Source: Methyloceanibacter sp. wino2
GTDB taxonomy: Bacteria > Pseudomonadota > Alphaproteobacteria > Rhizobiales > Methyloligellaceae
Assembly (NCBI RefSeq): GCF_003071365.1
Contig: NZ_CP028960.1
Coordinates: 3,144,501-3,208,500, forward strand
Direction: 5' to 3'
Length of the DNA: 64,000 bases
A model generated the notes under the pieces. It saw nothing but the letters and a program-made list of their open reading frames with translations, did not search any database and had not been told where the DNA came from. The translations under genes and the position numbers were made by a program. Positions 9,229 to 19,672 of this stretch are shown piece by piece (positions within the stretch are counted from its first letter, which is position 1; every line of letters begins with the position of its first letter).

Positions 9229-10326
9229 CTAGACCAGCATCGTCACGGGGTCTTCGAGATAGGCCTTGAAGGCGGCAAGGAGCTCCGCGCCCAGCGCACC
9301 GTCAATGACCCGATGATCGCAAGACAGCGTCACGCCCATCATCGTGGCGATCTTGATGGCATCGTCCTTCACGATAGGCTTCTTCTCCGCGCGCCCCACG
9401 GCGAGGATCGAGCTGTGCGGCGGGTTGATGACCGCGTCGAAGCTGTCGATGCCGAACATGCCGAGATTGGAGATCGATGTCGCGCCGCCCTGATATTCGT
9501 GTGGGGCGAGACGTTTGGAGCGAGCACGGGACGCGAGATCGCGCATCTCGTTGGAGATCTCCGACAGGCTCTTGAGCTCGGCGTCGCGGATCACGGGCGT
9601 GTAGAGCCCGCCGCCTTCGAGCGCCACGGCCACGGAGATATCCGATGGGCGATGGCGCAGGATGCCCTGCTCCGTCCAGGTCGCGTTCGCGGCCGGCACG
9701 GTCTGCAGCGCCATGGCCATTGCCTTGATGATGAAGTCGTTCACCGAGAGCTTGAAGGCGCGGGGCCCCTCATGCGGCGCCATGTCGTTCAACCGCTCGC
9801 GGGCGGCCAGCAACGCATCGAGTTCGCATTCGATGTTGAGATAGAAATGCGGGATCGTCTGCTTGGCGAGCGTGAGCCGGTCGGCGATGAAGCGGCGCAT
9901 CGTGTCGTGCGGCACGACTTCGTAGCGCCCCGGCTCGTATAGCGCGAGGATCTGCTTGTCCGGCATGGGTTGCGCCATGCCTGGGACGGCCGCGGTTGAC
10001 GGCGCTCGCATGAGTTCACCATGGACGGGTGCTTCAGGCTCAGCCGCCGGTGCGCCTTCGACTGGCGCGGCTTTCGGCGGTTGCGGTTCCGCCAAGGCGC
10101 GCTCGACGTCGGCGAGGACGATGCGGCCGTGGGGGCCGGAGCCCGTCAGCGCGGCAAGGTCGATGCCGCGATCGCGAGCGATGCGCCGTGCGAGCGGAGA
10201 GGCGAACAGACGTCCTGCGCCGGCGTTTCCGTCTTGCGAGCTTCCCAGAATTTGCTCCGCGATCCGGTCCATCACATGCTCAGCAGAGCTGTCGTGCGGA
10301 CCATTGTGACCCACGGGGACGTTCAT
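9229..10326 (-). CDS. pdhC: Pyruvate dehydrogenase E2 (dihydrolipoamide acetyltransferase) lacking a lipoyl domain
   Basis: E2 core subunit that transfers the acetyl group from lipoyl to CoA. Seen: a peripheral-subunit-binding domain at about residues 35-75 (FASPLARRIARDRGIDLAAL, then GSGPHGRIV), a Pro/Ala-rich linker, and a full catalytic domain with the active-site motif DHRVIDG near the C-terminus. Not seen: the N-terminal lipoyl domain (about 80 residues with DKA) that alphaproteobacterial E2 normally carries; the first 34 residues are a short polar stretch instead. Start ATG 10326 has AAGGGA upstream; a TTG at 10353 adds only 9 residues. The only lipoyl domain of the operon is on PdhB. 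The frame ends directly after the unknown gene's stop, 2 bp away. Confidence 0.93.
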   Translation of the reverse strand: MNVPVGHNGPHDSSAEHVMDRIAEQILGSSQDGNAGAGRLFASPLARRIARDRGIDLAALTGSGPHGRIVLADVERALAEPQPPKAAPVEGAPAAEPEAPVHGELMRAPSTAAVPGMAQPMPDKQILALYEPGRYEVVPHDTMRRFIADRLTLAKQTIPHFYLNIECELDALLAARERLNDMAPHEGPRAFKLSVNDFIIKAMAMALQTVPAANATWTEQGILRHRPSDISVAVALEGGGLYTPVIRDAELKSLSEISNEMRDLASRARSKRLAPHEYQGGATSISNLGMFGIDSFDAVINPPHSSILAVGRAEKKPIVKDDAIKIATMMGVTLSCDHRVIDGALGAELLAAFKAYLEDPVTMLV

Positions 10327-10328
10327 GG

Positions 10329-10817
10329 TCAAAGTCCCTTCTCGATCCACCAAGTCTCACGCTGATAAGCGTCGGGGAGCGTATCGAGTTCCTCGTCGAG
10401 CACGCCGACCTCATGGCCCAGGATCTTTTCGGCCTCTTCGAAGAACTCATCGCGCACGGACGGCGGAAGCGCTTTGCCTGTCCACGGATCGTAGCGCAGC
10501 GTGGTCATGGCCGGCCCGCCGTCGAACACAGGCATGCCGAATTCGCGGAACACGGGCGAGTAGATGATGGGCTGCTGCGGGTCGCAGGCCGCCCAGAGAA
10601 GATCCGGGAACTCCGAAAATAGTTCCGACTTGCGCGGGTCGAGGTCGAACACTTCGCGCACTTCGTCCATATGCTCGACCAGGATCGCGAAGACGCCCTC
10701 CCAGATTTCCTCCCAGCCGTCCTCGTCCCGGTCGTAGTCGTCGAGCCGCTGGCACACCGCCCGGTTGGCCTCAATTTCCTTGTCCATTTCCTCGTCGGTC
10801 AGCCAAAAGTCCGTCAT
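10329..10817 (-). CDS. Unknown acidic protein between pdhB and pdhC (DUF6980-like, cysteines lost)
   Basis: A 162-residue acidic protein with no signal or membrane segment, overlapping pdhB by 4 nt and ending 2 nt before pdhC, so clearly part of the pdh operon. The C-terminal half (residues 75-140) contains [18 protein letters not shown] followed by [19 protein letters not shown]. From memory this matches small proteins with YSPxFxEYGxPxxDGG and YCPWCGxxLPxSxRDEWF (a DUF6980-like family), except that the CPWCG pair is DPWTG, so no metal site is likely. The N-terminal half is helical, rich in Glu, Asp and Trp. Its position suggests a PDH-associated role, which is inference. Confidence 0.8.
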   Translation of the reverse strand: MTDFWLTDEEMDKEIEANRAVCQRLDDYDRDEDGWEEIWEGVFAILVEHMDEVREVFDLDPRKSELFSEFPDLLWAACDPQQPIIYSPVFREFGMPVFDGGPAMTTLRYDPWTGKALPPSVRDEFFEEAEKILGHEVGVLDEELDTLPDAYQRETWWIEKGL

Positions 10818-12256
10818 GCGGCATCCTCACGGTAGCAAACAGATTTGGCCGCGCTGACGACAAGGTCCACGGAGGGCAGCGCCAGCTTCTCGAGATTGGC
10901 GGCGTACGGCATGGGAACGTCCGCGCCTGTGATCTTGAGCGGCGGCGCATCGAGATAGTCGAAAGCGCCTGCCGTTACTTGCGCGCAAATCTCAGTGCCG
11001 ACGGAACAGATGGGCCAGCCTTCCTCGATGGTCACGATGCGGTTGGTCTTCCGCACCGAGGCCAGCACGGTGTCGATATCGAGCGGCCGCAAGGTGCGCA
11101 GGTCGATGACCTCGGCGTCTATCCCCTCTTCCGCCAATCGTTCGGCCGCGTCGATGGTGTAGGCCAGGCCACGCGAATAGGAGACGAGCGTCACGTCGCG
11201 TCCTGGCCGTGCAATGCGCGCCTTGCCGATCGGCAGAACGAAGTCGTCGAGTTTGGGAACCGGGAAGGTCTGGCCGTAGAGAATTTCGTTTTCCAGGAAC
11301 ACCACAGGGCTGTTCTCGCGGATCGCCGCTTTCAACAGCCCCTTTGCGTCGGATGCGCTGTACGGCGCGATGACTTTCAGTCCGGGAACTTGGGCGTAGA
11401 TGGCGGAAAAGTCCTGGCTGTGTTGGGCCGCGACGCGGGCAGCCGCCCCGTTGGGGCCGCGAAACACGATCGGACAGTGCATCTGGCCGCCCGACATATA
11501 GAGCGTCTTGGCGGCGGAGTTGATGATGTGGTCGATGGCCTGCAGCGCGAAGTTCCAGGTCATGAACTCGACGATCGGCCGGAGCCCCGCGAAGGCCGCG
11601 CCCACACCGATGCCGGCAAAGCCATACTCCGTGATCGGCGTATCGATGACGCGGCGGTCGCCGAATTCTTCCAGCAGCCCCTGGGTGACTTTGTAGGCCC
11701 CCTGATACTCGGCCACCTCCTCGCCCATGACGAAGACGTCGCCGTCGCGGCGCATCTCCTCGGCCATGGCATCGCGCAAGGCTTCGCGCACGGTCATGTC
11801 CACGGTCTCGGTGCCGGGCGGGATGTCGGGTTCAGGGGCAGGCTCGGCCGGTGCGGCTTGCGGGCCTGCGGGAGCGGTCTCGACTGCAGGCTCGGTTTCG
11901 CCAAAGTCCGGTGGCGGCTCCTGCGCGGCGGGTGCCGCAGGTTCAGCCTGTGCCGACGTGGAAGTGGGCGGCGGCGCCGCGACCGCAGGCCCGCCTTCCG
12001 CCGGGGCTTCGTCGTCCTCCAATTGCATCACGGCGATGGGTTGATTGACCGGCACATGCTCGGTGCCTTCCGACACGAGGATCGACTGGATGACACCGTC
12101 CTCGATGGCTTCGACTTCCATCGTCGCCTTGTCGGTCTCGATTTCGGCGATCACATCGCCGGTCTGGACAGCATCGCCCTCCTTGACGTGCCATTTGGCG
12201 AGCGTGCCCTCCTCCATCGTGGGCGACAGTGCGGGCATGAGAATGTCGGTAGGCAT
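10814..12256 (-). CDS. pdhB: Pyruvate dehydrogenase E1 component beta subunit with N-terminal lipoyl domain
   Basis: Beta chain of the thiamine-dependent E1 (pyruvate decarboxylation). Residues 1-80 are a lipoyl domain with the modified lysine K43 in [10 protein letters not shown], followed by an about 65-residue Ala/Pro/Glu linker and then the transketolase-like domain ([35 protein letters not shown]) and C-terminal domain. The 480-residue form starts at ATG 12256, where the lipoyl domain begins exactly; the frame extends upstream without reason. A lipoyl-bearing E1 beta is known in alphaproteobacteria, but there E2 normally has one too. Gap to pdhA is 4 nt. Confidence 0.96.
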   Translation of the reverse strand: MPTDILMPALSPTMEEGTLAKWHVKEGDAVQTGDVIAEIETDKATMEVEAIEDGVIQSILVSEGTEHVPVNQPIAVMQLEDDEAPAEGGPAVAAPPPTSTSAQAEPAAPAAQEPPPDFGETEPAVETAPAGPQAAPAEPAPEPDIPPGTETVDMTVREALRDAMAEEMRRDGDVFVMGEEVAEYQGAYKVTQGLLEEFGDRRVIDTPITEYGFAGIGVGAAFAGLRPIVEFMTWNFALQAIDHIINSAAKTLYMSGGQMHCPIVFRGPNGAAARVAAQHSQDFSAIYAQVPGLKVIAPYSASDAKGLLKAAIRENSPVVFLENEILYGQTFPVPKLDDFVLPIGKARIARPGRDVTLVSYSRGLAYTIDAAERLAEEGIDAEVIDLRTLRPLDIDTVLASVRKTNRIVTIEEGWPICSVGTEICAQVTAGAFDYLDAPPLKITGADVPMPYAANLEKLALPSVDLVVSAAKSVCYREDAA

Positions 12257-12260
12257 CGCC

Positions 12261-13325
12261 TTAGCCTTTCGTCGCCACGACGTCGGTCCAAAGCTCGCTT
12301 GCGTCCGGCTCCGGCTCATCCTGGGCGAACTGCGCGGCCTCGTTGACGATCGCCCGGATCTCCTTGTCGATCGCCTTCATCTCGTCTTCGGGACGGCCGA
12401 GATCGGTGAGGCGTTTGTGGACGAGCTCGATCGGATCGTGGTGCTGACGCATGTCCTGCACCTCTTCCCGTGTCCGATATTTCGCCGGATCCGACATCGA
12501 GTGACCGCGATACCGATAGGTCAGCATCTCCAGGATCATGGGGCCGTTGCCGGCGCGGATATGGGCGAGCGCCTTCTCGCCAGCTTCCTTCACCGCCGCC
12601 ACGTCCATGCCGTCGACTTCGCGTCCCGGAATCCCGAAGGCGAGCCCGCGATGATGGAGGTCCTGGGCTTGGGCCGAGGCGCGCTCGACGGAGGTGCCCA
12701 TGGCGTAATGATTGTTCTCGATGATGTAGAGCACCGGGAGCTTCCACAGCGAGGCCATGTTGAAGCTCTCGTAGACCTGGCCCTGGTTGGCTGCGCCCTC
12801 GCCGAAGAAGGTCAGGCACACATTGTCGTTGCGGCGATATTTGTTGGCAAAGGCGATGCCCGAACCGAGCGGCGCCGGCGTGCCGACGATGCCGTGGCCG
12901 CCGTAGAAGCCCTTCTCCACGGAGAACATGTGCATCGAGCCGCCCTTGCCTTTGGAGTAGCCGCTCTGCCGTCCGGTGAGCTCCGCCATGACGCCTTTGG
13001 GGTCCATGCCGGTGGCCAGCATGTGGCCGTGATCGCGATAGGACGTGATGACCTGGTCGCCGTCGCGCTTGGCCAACATCATGCCGGTGACCACGGCTTC
13101 CTGGCCGATATAGAGATGGCAGAAGCCGCCGATATAGCCCATGCCGTAGAGCTGTCCGGCCTTCTCCTCGAACCGGCGGACGAGAAGCATCTTGCGGTAG
13201 GCGGTGAGGTACTCGTCGGGTGTGAGATTGGAGCCGGCCGGAGGCGTTGGCTCATTAGGGCTCTCGGAGGGCTTCTGGTCCATCCAGAAATTGGCCGCTC
13301 CAGGCGTCAGGCTTGGGCTGGTCAA
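12261..13325 (-). CDS. pdhA: Pyruvate dehydrogenase E1 component alpha subunit
   Basis: Alpha chain of heterotetrameric E1, binding thiamine diphosphate. Visible are [11 protein letters not shown], the S-rich phosphorylation-loop equivalent [11 protein letters not shown], and the thiamine-binding motif starting GEGAANQGQ and closing with ENN about 25 residues later. Length 354. The initiation codon is probably TTG at 13325, since AAGGAGG lies 6 nt upstream; a downstream ATG (13283) would remove 14 non-conserved residues. It is the first gene of the pdhA-pdhB-unknown-pdhC run, with ftsB 108 bp upstream on the same strand. Confidence 0.95.
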   Translation of the reverse strand: MTSPSLTPGAANFWMDQKPSESPNEPTPPAGSNLTPDEYLTAYRKMLLVRRFEEKAGQLYGMGYIGGFCHLYIGQEAVVTGMMLAKRDGDQVITSYRDHGHMLATGMDPKGVMAELTGRQSGYSKGKGGSMHMFSVEKGFYGGHGIVGTPAPLGSGIAFANKYRRNDNVCLTFFGEGAANQGQVYESFNMASLWKLPVLYIIENNHYAMGTSVERASAQAQDLHHRGLAFGIPGREVDGMDVAAVKEAGEKALAHIRAGNGPMILEMLTYRYRGHSMSDPAKYRTREEVQDMRQHHDPIELVHKRLTDLGRPEDEMKAIDKEIRAIVNEAAQFAQDEPEPDASELWTDVVATKG

Positions 13326-13433
13326 TCCGGGCCTCCTTGCGACTCACACCGTGCTTGCCACCGAAGCTAGCACGACTCCAAAGTCAGCCCAAAGACACGG
13401 ACTGCTGCATAAAGTCCGGCGCGGCGCCGGATT

Positions 13434-13757
13434 TCAGCGCTTGATCAGCGGTCCCGTGGGATCGGGCGGTCGTCTGTTCATCATGACGAGGTCGCTCGGA
13501 TGCGCCAGGTTGAGAATGGCCCGGGCCCGCTCGTCCAGCATGTCCGGATCGAGGCTGTCGGGCTCCAAGAGCGCCACGTCCCGCTCGATCCGCTGCCGGA
13601 CCTCGCGCAGCCCTTCGAGCTCCCCTTCCAGCACGGCCGCACGGCGCTGCAAGTCGGTCTTCGCCGCCAGCCCGTGGTCGCCATTTTGCAGATGGTAGCC
13701 GAAATAGCCGCCCGCTCCCAAAGCCAGAAGCGGGAATATGAACGCCCTGAACCGCAT
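13434..13757 (-). CDS. ftsB: FtsB/DivIC-type septum formation initiator
   Basis: A 107-residue bitopic protein: a short cytoplasmic start, one membrane segment (about residues 6-24, FIFPLLALGAGGYFGYHL) and a periplasmic coiled coil (about 32-75, rich in heptad Leu/Val) typical of FtsB/DivIC, which links FtsL and FtsQ in the division complex. Its place between eno and pdhA is the conserved alphaproteobacterial position. Identification rests on topology plus synteny, because the sequence is short and diverged. Confidence 0.85.
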   Translation of the reverse strand: MRFRAFIFPLLALGAGGYFGYHLQNGDHGLAAKTDLQRRAAVLEGELEGLREVRQRIERDVALLEPDSLDPDMLDERARAILNLAHPSDLVMMNRRPPDPTGPLIKR

Positions 13758-13829
13758 CGTTCCTCCCCACGCAGCGAATCACAAACATCGTTGCGTGGTC
13801 GTTAAGGCGCGGTTACCGGCCTGCGGATT

Positions 13830-15152
<1,323 letters not shown>

Positions 15153-15230
15153 CTAGGCGGACGAGAACGGGAAGGCGTATATGTCCAGGAGGCGCGTCCC
15201 CGCGTCTTGGGCCCAATCGGGAGATAGTTC

Positions 15231-15959
15231 ATGGCATCACCCCCCGCAGAAGAACCGGCCGGCGCTCTGGTCCTGTTCTCCGGCGGCCAGGATTCCACGA
15301 CGTGCCTGGGCTACGCTTTGGACCGCTACGCCCGCGTGGAGACCGTCGGCTTCAACTACGGCCAGCGGCACAGCATCGAACTCGAGTGCCGGCAACGGGT
15401 CCGCTCGGCCATTGCCGAGCGCTTTCCGGACTGGGCCCCGCGTCTCGGTCCCGATCACATGATCGATATCTCCAGCTTCGGCGCGATTGGGGATACGGCG
15501 CTGACGTCCGACGCCGAGATTGTCATGACGGAGTCCGGTCTGCCCTCCACCTTCGTCCCAGGGCGCAACCTGGTGTTCTTCGTCTATGCGGCGGCGCTCG
15601 GCTATCGCCGGGGCCTGAACGTGCTGGTCGGCGGCATGTGCGAGACCGACTATTCCGGCTATCCGGACTGCCGGGATGAGACGATGCAGGCGCTTCAGAC
15701 GGCCATCGGCTTGGGCACGGAGATCCCGTTTTCCATTGAGACACCGCTGATGTGGCTATCGAAGGCTGAGAGCTGGGCCCTCGCGGACAAGCTCGGGGGC
15801 GCCACCTTCATCGATCTTATCCTGGAAGAGACCCATACCTGCTACAGGGGCGACCACGCCACCAAGCACGATTGGGGCTATGGCTGCGGGACCTGCCCGG
15901 CCTGCGATCTGCGCGCCAAGGGCTACCGTGAATGGCGAGAGATGGCGCAGGCCGGTTAG
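15231..15959 (+). CDS. queC: 7-cyano-7-deazaguanine synthase QueC
   Basis: ATP-dependent synthase that turns 7-carboxy-7-deazaguanine into preQ0 for queuosine tRNA modification. The PP-loop SGGQDSTT is at residues 17-24, and the zinc site is CGTCPAC near the C-terminus plus the earlier TCYRG cysteine. ATG 15231 is preceded by GGGAGA at 6 nt. The 242-residue length is normal. It is separated from queE, queD and queF (18969-20587) by an SDR gene, an AraC-type regulator and a cytochrome, and converges with the SDR gene 5 bp downstream. Confidence 0.96.
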   Translation: MASPPAEEPAGALVLFSGGQDSTTCLGYALDRYARVETVGFNYGQRHSIELECRQRVRSAIAERFPDWAPRLGPDHMIDISSFGAIGDTALTSDAEIVMTESGLPSTFVPGRNLVFFVYAAALGYRRGLNVLVGGMCETDYSGYPDCRDETMQALQTAIGLGTEIPFSIETPLMWLSKAESWALADKLGGATFIDLILEETHTCYRGDHATKHDWGYGCGTCPACDLRAKGYREWREMAQAG

Positions 15960-15964
15960 GAGCG

Positions 15965-16699
15965 TTACCGCGTGGCTGCTGTCGGCCGCACGATGATCTC
16001 GTTCACATCGACGCTGTCAGGCTGTTCGATCGCGTAGGCGATGGCGTCGGCGATCGCTTGGGCCGGGAGCGCGGTCTTGCGGTACTCGTCGATCATCGTC
16101 TTAGTGTCGCCATGCGTGATGGTGTCGGCCAGCTCGGACTCGGTGACGCCCGGCGAGACCACGCTCACCCGGATGTCCGCGTTTTCCAGGCGCAGGCCGT
16201 CCGACAGCGCGTTGACGGCATACTTGGTGGCGCAATAGACGGCGCCGGTCGGCAGCACGGAGTGGGCGGCGATGGACGAGATGTTGACGAACTGCCCATA
16301 GCCCTGGCGCTTCATGATCGGCAGGCCTGCGGCGATACCGTAGAGGACGCCCTTGATGTTGACATCGATCATCCGGTCCCACTCGTCCACTTTCAGCGCT
16401 TCGAGCGGCGACAGCGGCATGAGCCCGGCATTGTTGACGACGACGTCAAGCTTGCCGAACGTCTTGTCGGCGAATTGTACGAACTCCTCCACGCTCTCGC
16501 GGCTCGTCACGTCGAGGGGGCGGAACTCGGCGGTACCGCCCGCGGCCCGGATTTCTCCGACGATCTTCTCGAGCTTGTCGGTGCGTCGTGCGCCGAGGAC
16601 GACACGCGCGCCCTTCTTGGCCAGATGCCTTGCCGCGGATTCGCCGATCCCACTGCTTGCACCGGTGATGGCGACGACTTTTCCTTCGATGTTCGACAT
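15965..16699 (-). CDS. SDR-family NAD(P)-dependent oxidoreductase
   Basis: A 244-residue classical short-chain dehydrogenase with the nucleotide motif TGASSGIG (residues 13-20), NNAG near residue 90, catalytic serine in NISSIAAHS and YCATK (Tyr/Lys pair). It resembles the YdfG-like serine/3-hydroxy-acid dehydrogenase group, but the substrate cannot be deduced. It is transcribed divergently from an AraC-type activator gene at 16921, 221 bp away, an arrangement that often means the regulator controls the oxidoreductase. Confidence 0.9.
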   Translation of the reverse strand: MSNIEGKVVAITGASSGIGESAARHLAKKGARVVLGARRTDKLEKIVGEIRAAGGTAEFRPLDVTSRESVEEFVQFADKTFGKLDVVVNNAGLMPLSPLEALKVDEWDRMIDVNIKGVLYGIAAGLPIMKRQGYGQFVNISSIAAHSVLPTGAVYCATKYAVNALSDGLRLENADIRVSVVSPGVTESELADTITHGDTKTMIDEYRKTALPAQAIADAIAYAIEQPDSVDVNEIIVRPTAATR

Positions 16700-16920
16700 G
16701 GTCTCACGTTCCTTTCCTCATGCGGCGGGAGAGTCCCGCCTCGTCTGAGGCAGAACGTGGTGCCGGGACCCCGATCAGCGGTAGACCAAAGCTCGCGCAG
16801 TGTTGCCTAATCCTCCACGTTTGGGCTCCTCCGGCTGCGGCATTCTTGCGCGCCCCCTCTTCCCGGCGCATCAAAGGGCATAGATTTCCCCGGCCACAGC
16901 AGTCTTCCGAGACAATTCTC

Positions 16921-17823
16921 ATGAGCACGAGCCAATCCGAGCTTGCCAGCCTGATTGACCGATCGGCCAAGACGGATGGAGTCCACGCAACGGCCGTCCC
17001 GCGGCTGTTCGTGATCCGCAGTTCACGTCCGACCCTGCCCTTGCACGCGGTCTATGAGCCGGCGGTCTGCATCATTGCGCAAGGAAGCAAACAGGCCATC
17101 CTGGGCGATGCGGTCTACCTGTACGATCAGGACAAGTATCTTGTGATCTCGGTCGACGTGCCGGTCGTCGGCCAAATCATCGAGGCTTCCGAGGCCGAGC
17201 CCTATCTGTGCGTGAAGTTCAATCTCGATGTCGCGACACTCGGGATGCTGCTGCTCGATACAAGTCCGGGTCCGGACAGCCGTGAGCCAGCTCCGGCGCT
17301 CGGCCTCAGCAAGGTCACACCCGAATTGACGGACACCGCAGTCCGCCTCCTTCGCCTGCTTGAGACGCCTCGAGATATTCCCGTCCTGGCGCCGCTGTTC
17401 GAACGCGAGTTGCTGTTCCGGTTGCTGCAAGGCGACCAGGCGGCGAAGCTTCGGGAGATTGCACTCGGTGACAGCCGGCTGCAGCAGGTCGGCCGTGCCA
17501 TCGACTACATCAAGCGCAACTATCGCGAGCCGTTCCGGGTCGAGGATCTGGCCGACGTGGCACGAATGAGTGCGTCCGCCCTTCATAACCACTTCAAGGC
17601 GGTGACCGCCATGAGCCCGCTGCAATATCAGAAGCAGATGCGGCTTCAGGAAGCGCGGCGGCTGATGCTTCAAGGTCTCTGCGACGCCGCGGCTGCAAGC
17701 CATAGCGTCGGCTATGCCAGCCCATCGCAGTTCAGCCGCGAGTACCGCCGCCTGTTCGGCCTGCCACCGCAACGCGATATCGCCCGCCTGAAAGAGGTTC
17801 CAGGCGGGTTCGTCGCCGCCTGA
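16921..17823 (+). CDS. AraC-family transcriptional regulator (AraC_N type)
   Basis: A 300-residue regulator. Residues about 20-170 form an AraC_N-type sensory domain (YEPAVCIIAQGSKQAILGD, LVISVDVPVVGQI), and 195-290 a double helix-turn-helix with FRVEDLADVARMSASALHNH and YASPSQFSREYRRLFG. This architecture is that of YqhC, which responds to reactive aldehydes and activates a neighbouring reductase. The start at 16921 is chosen by family alignment; the frame is open further upstream. The divergent SDR gene is its probable target (inference). Confidence 0.9.
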   Translation: MSTSQSELASLIDRSAKTDGVHATAVPRLFVIRSSRPTLPLHAVYEPAVCIIAQGSKQAILGDAVYLYDQDKYLVISVDVPVVGQIIEASEAEPYLCVKFNLDVATLGMLLLDTSPGPDSREPAPALGLSKVTPELTDTAVRLLRLLETPRDIPVLAPLFERELLFRLLQGDQAAKLREIALGDSRLQQVGRAIDYIKRNYREPFRVEDLADVARMSASALHNHFKAVTAMSPLQYQKQMRLQEARRLMLQGLCDAAAASHSVGYASPSQFSREYRRLFGLPPQRDIARLKEVPGGFVAA

Positions 17824-17949
17824 GTGCGCCCCGCGAACCTGCGGCGGGAACGTCGCCGCCTCCCCTCGTCTATGGGAATCCTGTGCTATAGGTTGGGGAC
17901 TGCGCACCGTCCTGGTGCGTGAGAATTTCTAGGTAATTAGAGGAAAAAT

Positions 17950-18816
17950 ATGAACCAGCCCAAACGCCCGAAATGGGTGAGCGCGCTTGGCCTGTTCTTG
18001 GCGGGTGCGTTTATTGTGGGGGCGGCTCTCGTGACCAGCGAGCCGTTCAAGGACAACATGGCCTTCGCGGCCGTGGCTGAGCAGGTCGAACGCTCCGAAG
18101 CCCAGGCTCCGTCCAATGGCGCCGGGGACGATGTGCCTCCGAGCGCAGCGGGAACCGATTCCAGTGCAACCGTGACCGACACGTCCATGCGCGTTGCCCA
18201 GGCCGACACTGGTGATGCCGACGGTGAAGCCGCATCAGAACCAGCAGAACAACCTCCAACGGATCCGGTTGCCACGGAGGAAGCCGAAGCTCAGGAAGCC
18301 GCCGAGTCGGAACTTGCGGCCGAGGAAGCAGAGGACAAGTGCTGCAAGAAGGGCGACAAGACGCCTCCCTTCGAGCTAATCGCCAAGACGCCGCCAGGCG
18401 AACTGCATAACCCTTACGACTGGCAAGAGCTGAAGGAAGAACACAAGGACAATCCCGATTATCTTGTGAAGCAATTCCGCCTGCCGGGCTGCAACGAGTG
18501 CCATGGCGGCGGCGGTGGCGGCGGTTTTTGCCCTGCCCTCAGCCAAGGCGTTTGGTTCTGGGGCAACACCGACGACGTGCTGTTCCGTCTGATCGCGCTC
18601 GGATCCGCGGAGCTGCAGAAGCAAGGATTCACGCGCTACCAGTACGGAACCGTGAAAGCGCCGATGCCGGAAATGGGACACGTCATCAAGACGTCCGACC
18701 ACCTCTGGCAGATCATCGCCTTCATCCGGTCGATCAATCCTCCGGGCACCAACCCGCCTGAGAAGGTCATCCCGGGCAAGTACAGCCCACCCGTTGAAGA
18801 GAGGCAGGCCGAGTAG
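17950..18816 (+). CDS. Membrane-anchored c-type cytochrome, methanol-metabolism-related type
   Basis: A 288-residue protein with a short basic start, one membrane/signal segment (about residues 10-28, ALGLFLAGAFIVGAALV), a long Ala/Glu/Pro/Thr-rich linker (about 40-130), and a C-terminal cytochrome c domain. The single heme motif is CNECH, directly followed by seven glycines and FCPAL; a CC pair (DKCCKKGD) precedes it. The likely distal methionine is in APMPEM. VWFWGNTDDVLFRLIALG and LWQIIAFIRSINPPG resemble the cytochrome cL-like proteins annotated as methanol-metabolism-related with extra conserved cysteines. It should act in the periplasm as an electron carrier. The ATG has AGAGGAAA just upstream. 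Confidence 0.78.
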   Translation: MNQPKRPKWVSALGLFLAGAFIVGAALVTSEPFKDNMAFAAVAEQVERSEAQAPSNGAGDDVPPSAAGTDSSATVTDTSMRVAQADTGDADGEAASEPAEQPPTDPVATEEAEAQEAAESELAAEEAEDKCCKKGDKTPPFELIAKTPPGELHNPYDWQELKEEHKDNPDYLVKQFRLPGCNECHGGGGGGGFCPALSQGVWFWGNTDDVLFRLIALGSAELQKQGFTRYQYGTVKAPMPEMGHVIKTSDHLWQIIAFIRSINPPGTNPPEKVIPGKYSPPVEERQAE

Positions 18817-18841
18817 GCTTCCAGCGCCTCTAGGACGTATC

Positions 18842-18909
18842 ATCGCCCAGGCATTTGCGCTCAACCAAGCCTTTGGCATCTAGCGCAAGATTAGTGCCTG
18901 GGCGATTTT
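18842..18909 (+). terminator. Long nested stem-loop followed by TTTT (terminator or attenuator)
   Basis: A perfect 12-bp inverted repeat (18842-18853 with 18895-18906) encloses a second 7-bp repeat (TTGCGCT 18855-18861 with AGCGCAA 18882-18888), which encloses CCAA/TTGG (18865-18876). TTTT follows at 18906-18909. It starts 26 bp after the cytochrome stop and ends just before queE. It is probably the cytochrome terminator; attenuation of queE or a dispersed palindromic element are alternatives. Confidence 0.6.
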
Positions 18910-18968
18910 CAATGGCACCTTGGATATGGGGCTTGCCTCAAGGGCGTTTTGCGCCCACTTACCCGCCC

Positions 18969-19604
18969 ATGTATGCGGTCAAGGAAATCTACTACACGCT
19001 GCAGGGCGAAGGAGCCCAGGCTGGCCGTCCGGCCGTTTTCTGCCGTTTTGCCGGCTGTAACCTGTGGTCGGGTCGGGAGAGAGACCGCGCGGACGCCATT
19101 TGCCGTTTCTGCGATACGGAATTCGTCGGGACCGACGGTCCTGGCGGCGGCCGGTTCGAAACGGCGGAAGACGTGGTCCAAGCGTGCCGGGCAGCCTGGA
19201 AGGGCAACTCGGGCGCCGCCGAATTTGTGGTTCTCACGGGCGGTGAGCCGATGCTGCAGGTCGACGAGGCCTTGATCGACGCCTTCCACCAAGCCGGTTT
19301 CGAGACCGCCATCGAGACGAACGGCACCCTTCCCGTCTTGGATGAGATCGATTGGATCTGCGTCAGCCCGAAGGCAGGCGCCCCCCTTCGGCAGCGATCG
19401 GGCGACGAGTTGAAGCTGGTCTATCCCCAGCCCGATATGGAGCCGGAGGATGTGCTCGGCATGTCCTTCACGCACTTCCTACTGCAGCCGCTGGACGACC
19501 AGTCGGGCGGGACATCGAATCTGGAAGCGGCGCTCGACTACTGTCTGCGGCACCCACAGTGGCGTTTGAGCCTGCAAACCCATAAAATCCTGGGATTGCC
19601 CTAG
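18969..19604 (+). CDS. queE: 7-carboxy-7-deazaguanine synthase QueE
   Basis: Radical-SAM enzyme that contracts 6-carboxytetrahydropterin to 7-carboxy-7-deazaguanine. It has the QueE-specific cluster motif C-x14-C-x2-C spanning GCNLWSG to CRFC, the substrate/SAM region YTLQGEG near the start, and TGGEP. ATG 18969 is picked because the family starts at MYAVKEI; an in-frame ATG at 18912 would add 19 residues, and neither has a clear Shine-Dalgarno. At 211 residues it is the usual alphaproteobacterial length. It precedes queD by 68 bp. Confidence 0.94.
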   Translation: MYAVKEIYYTLQGEGAQAGRPAVFCRFAGCNLWSGRERDRADAICRFCDTEFVGTDGPGGGRFETAEDVVQACRAAWKGNSGAAEFVVLTGGEPMLQVDEALIDAFHQAGFETAIETNGTLPVLDEIDWICVSPKAGAPLRQRSGDELKLVYPQPDMEPEDVLGMSFTHFLLQPLDDQSGGTSNLEAALDYCLRHPQWRLSLQTHKILGLP

Positions 19605-19672
19605 GGTGGCCTGCGGTGAGGCTGAGGCGTACAGCCTCTGGTCGGCCGCGCAAAAATCCCTAAACAGCGCGA

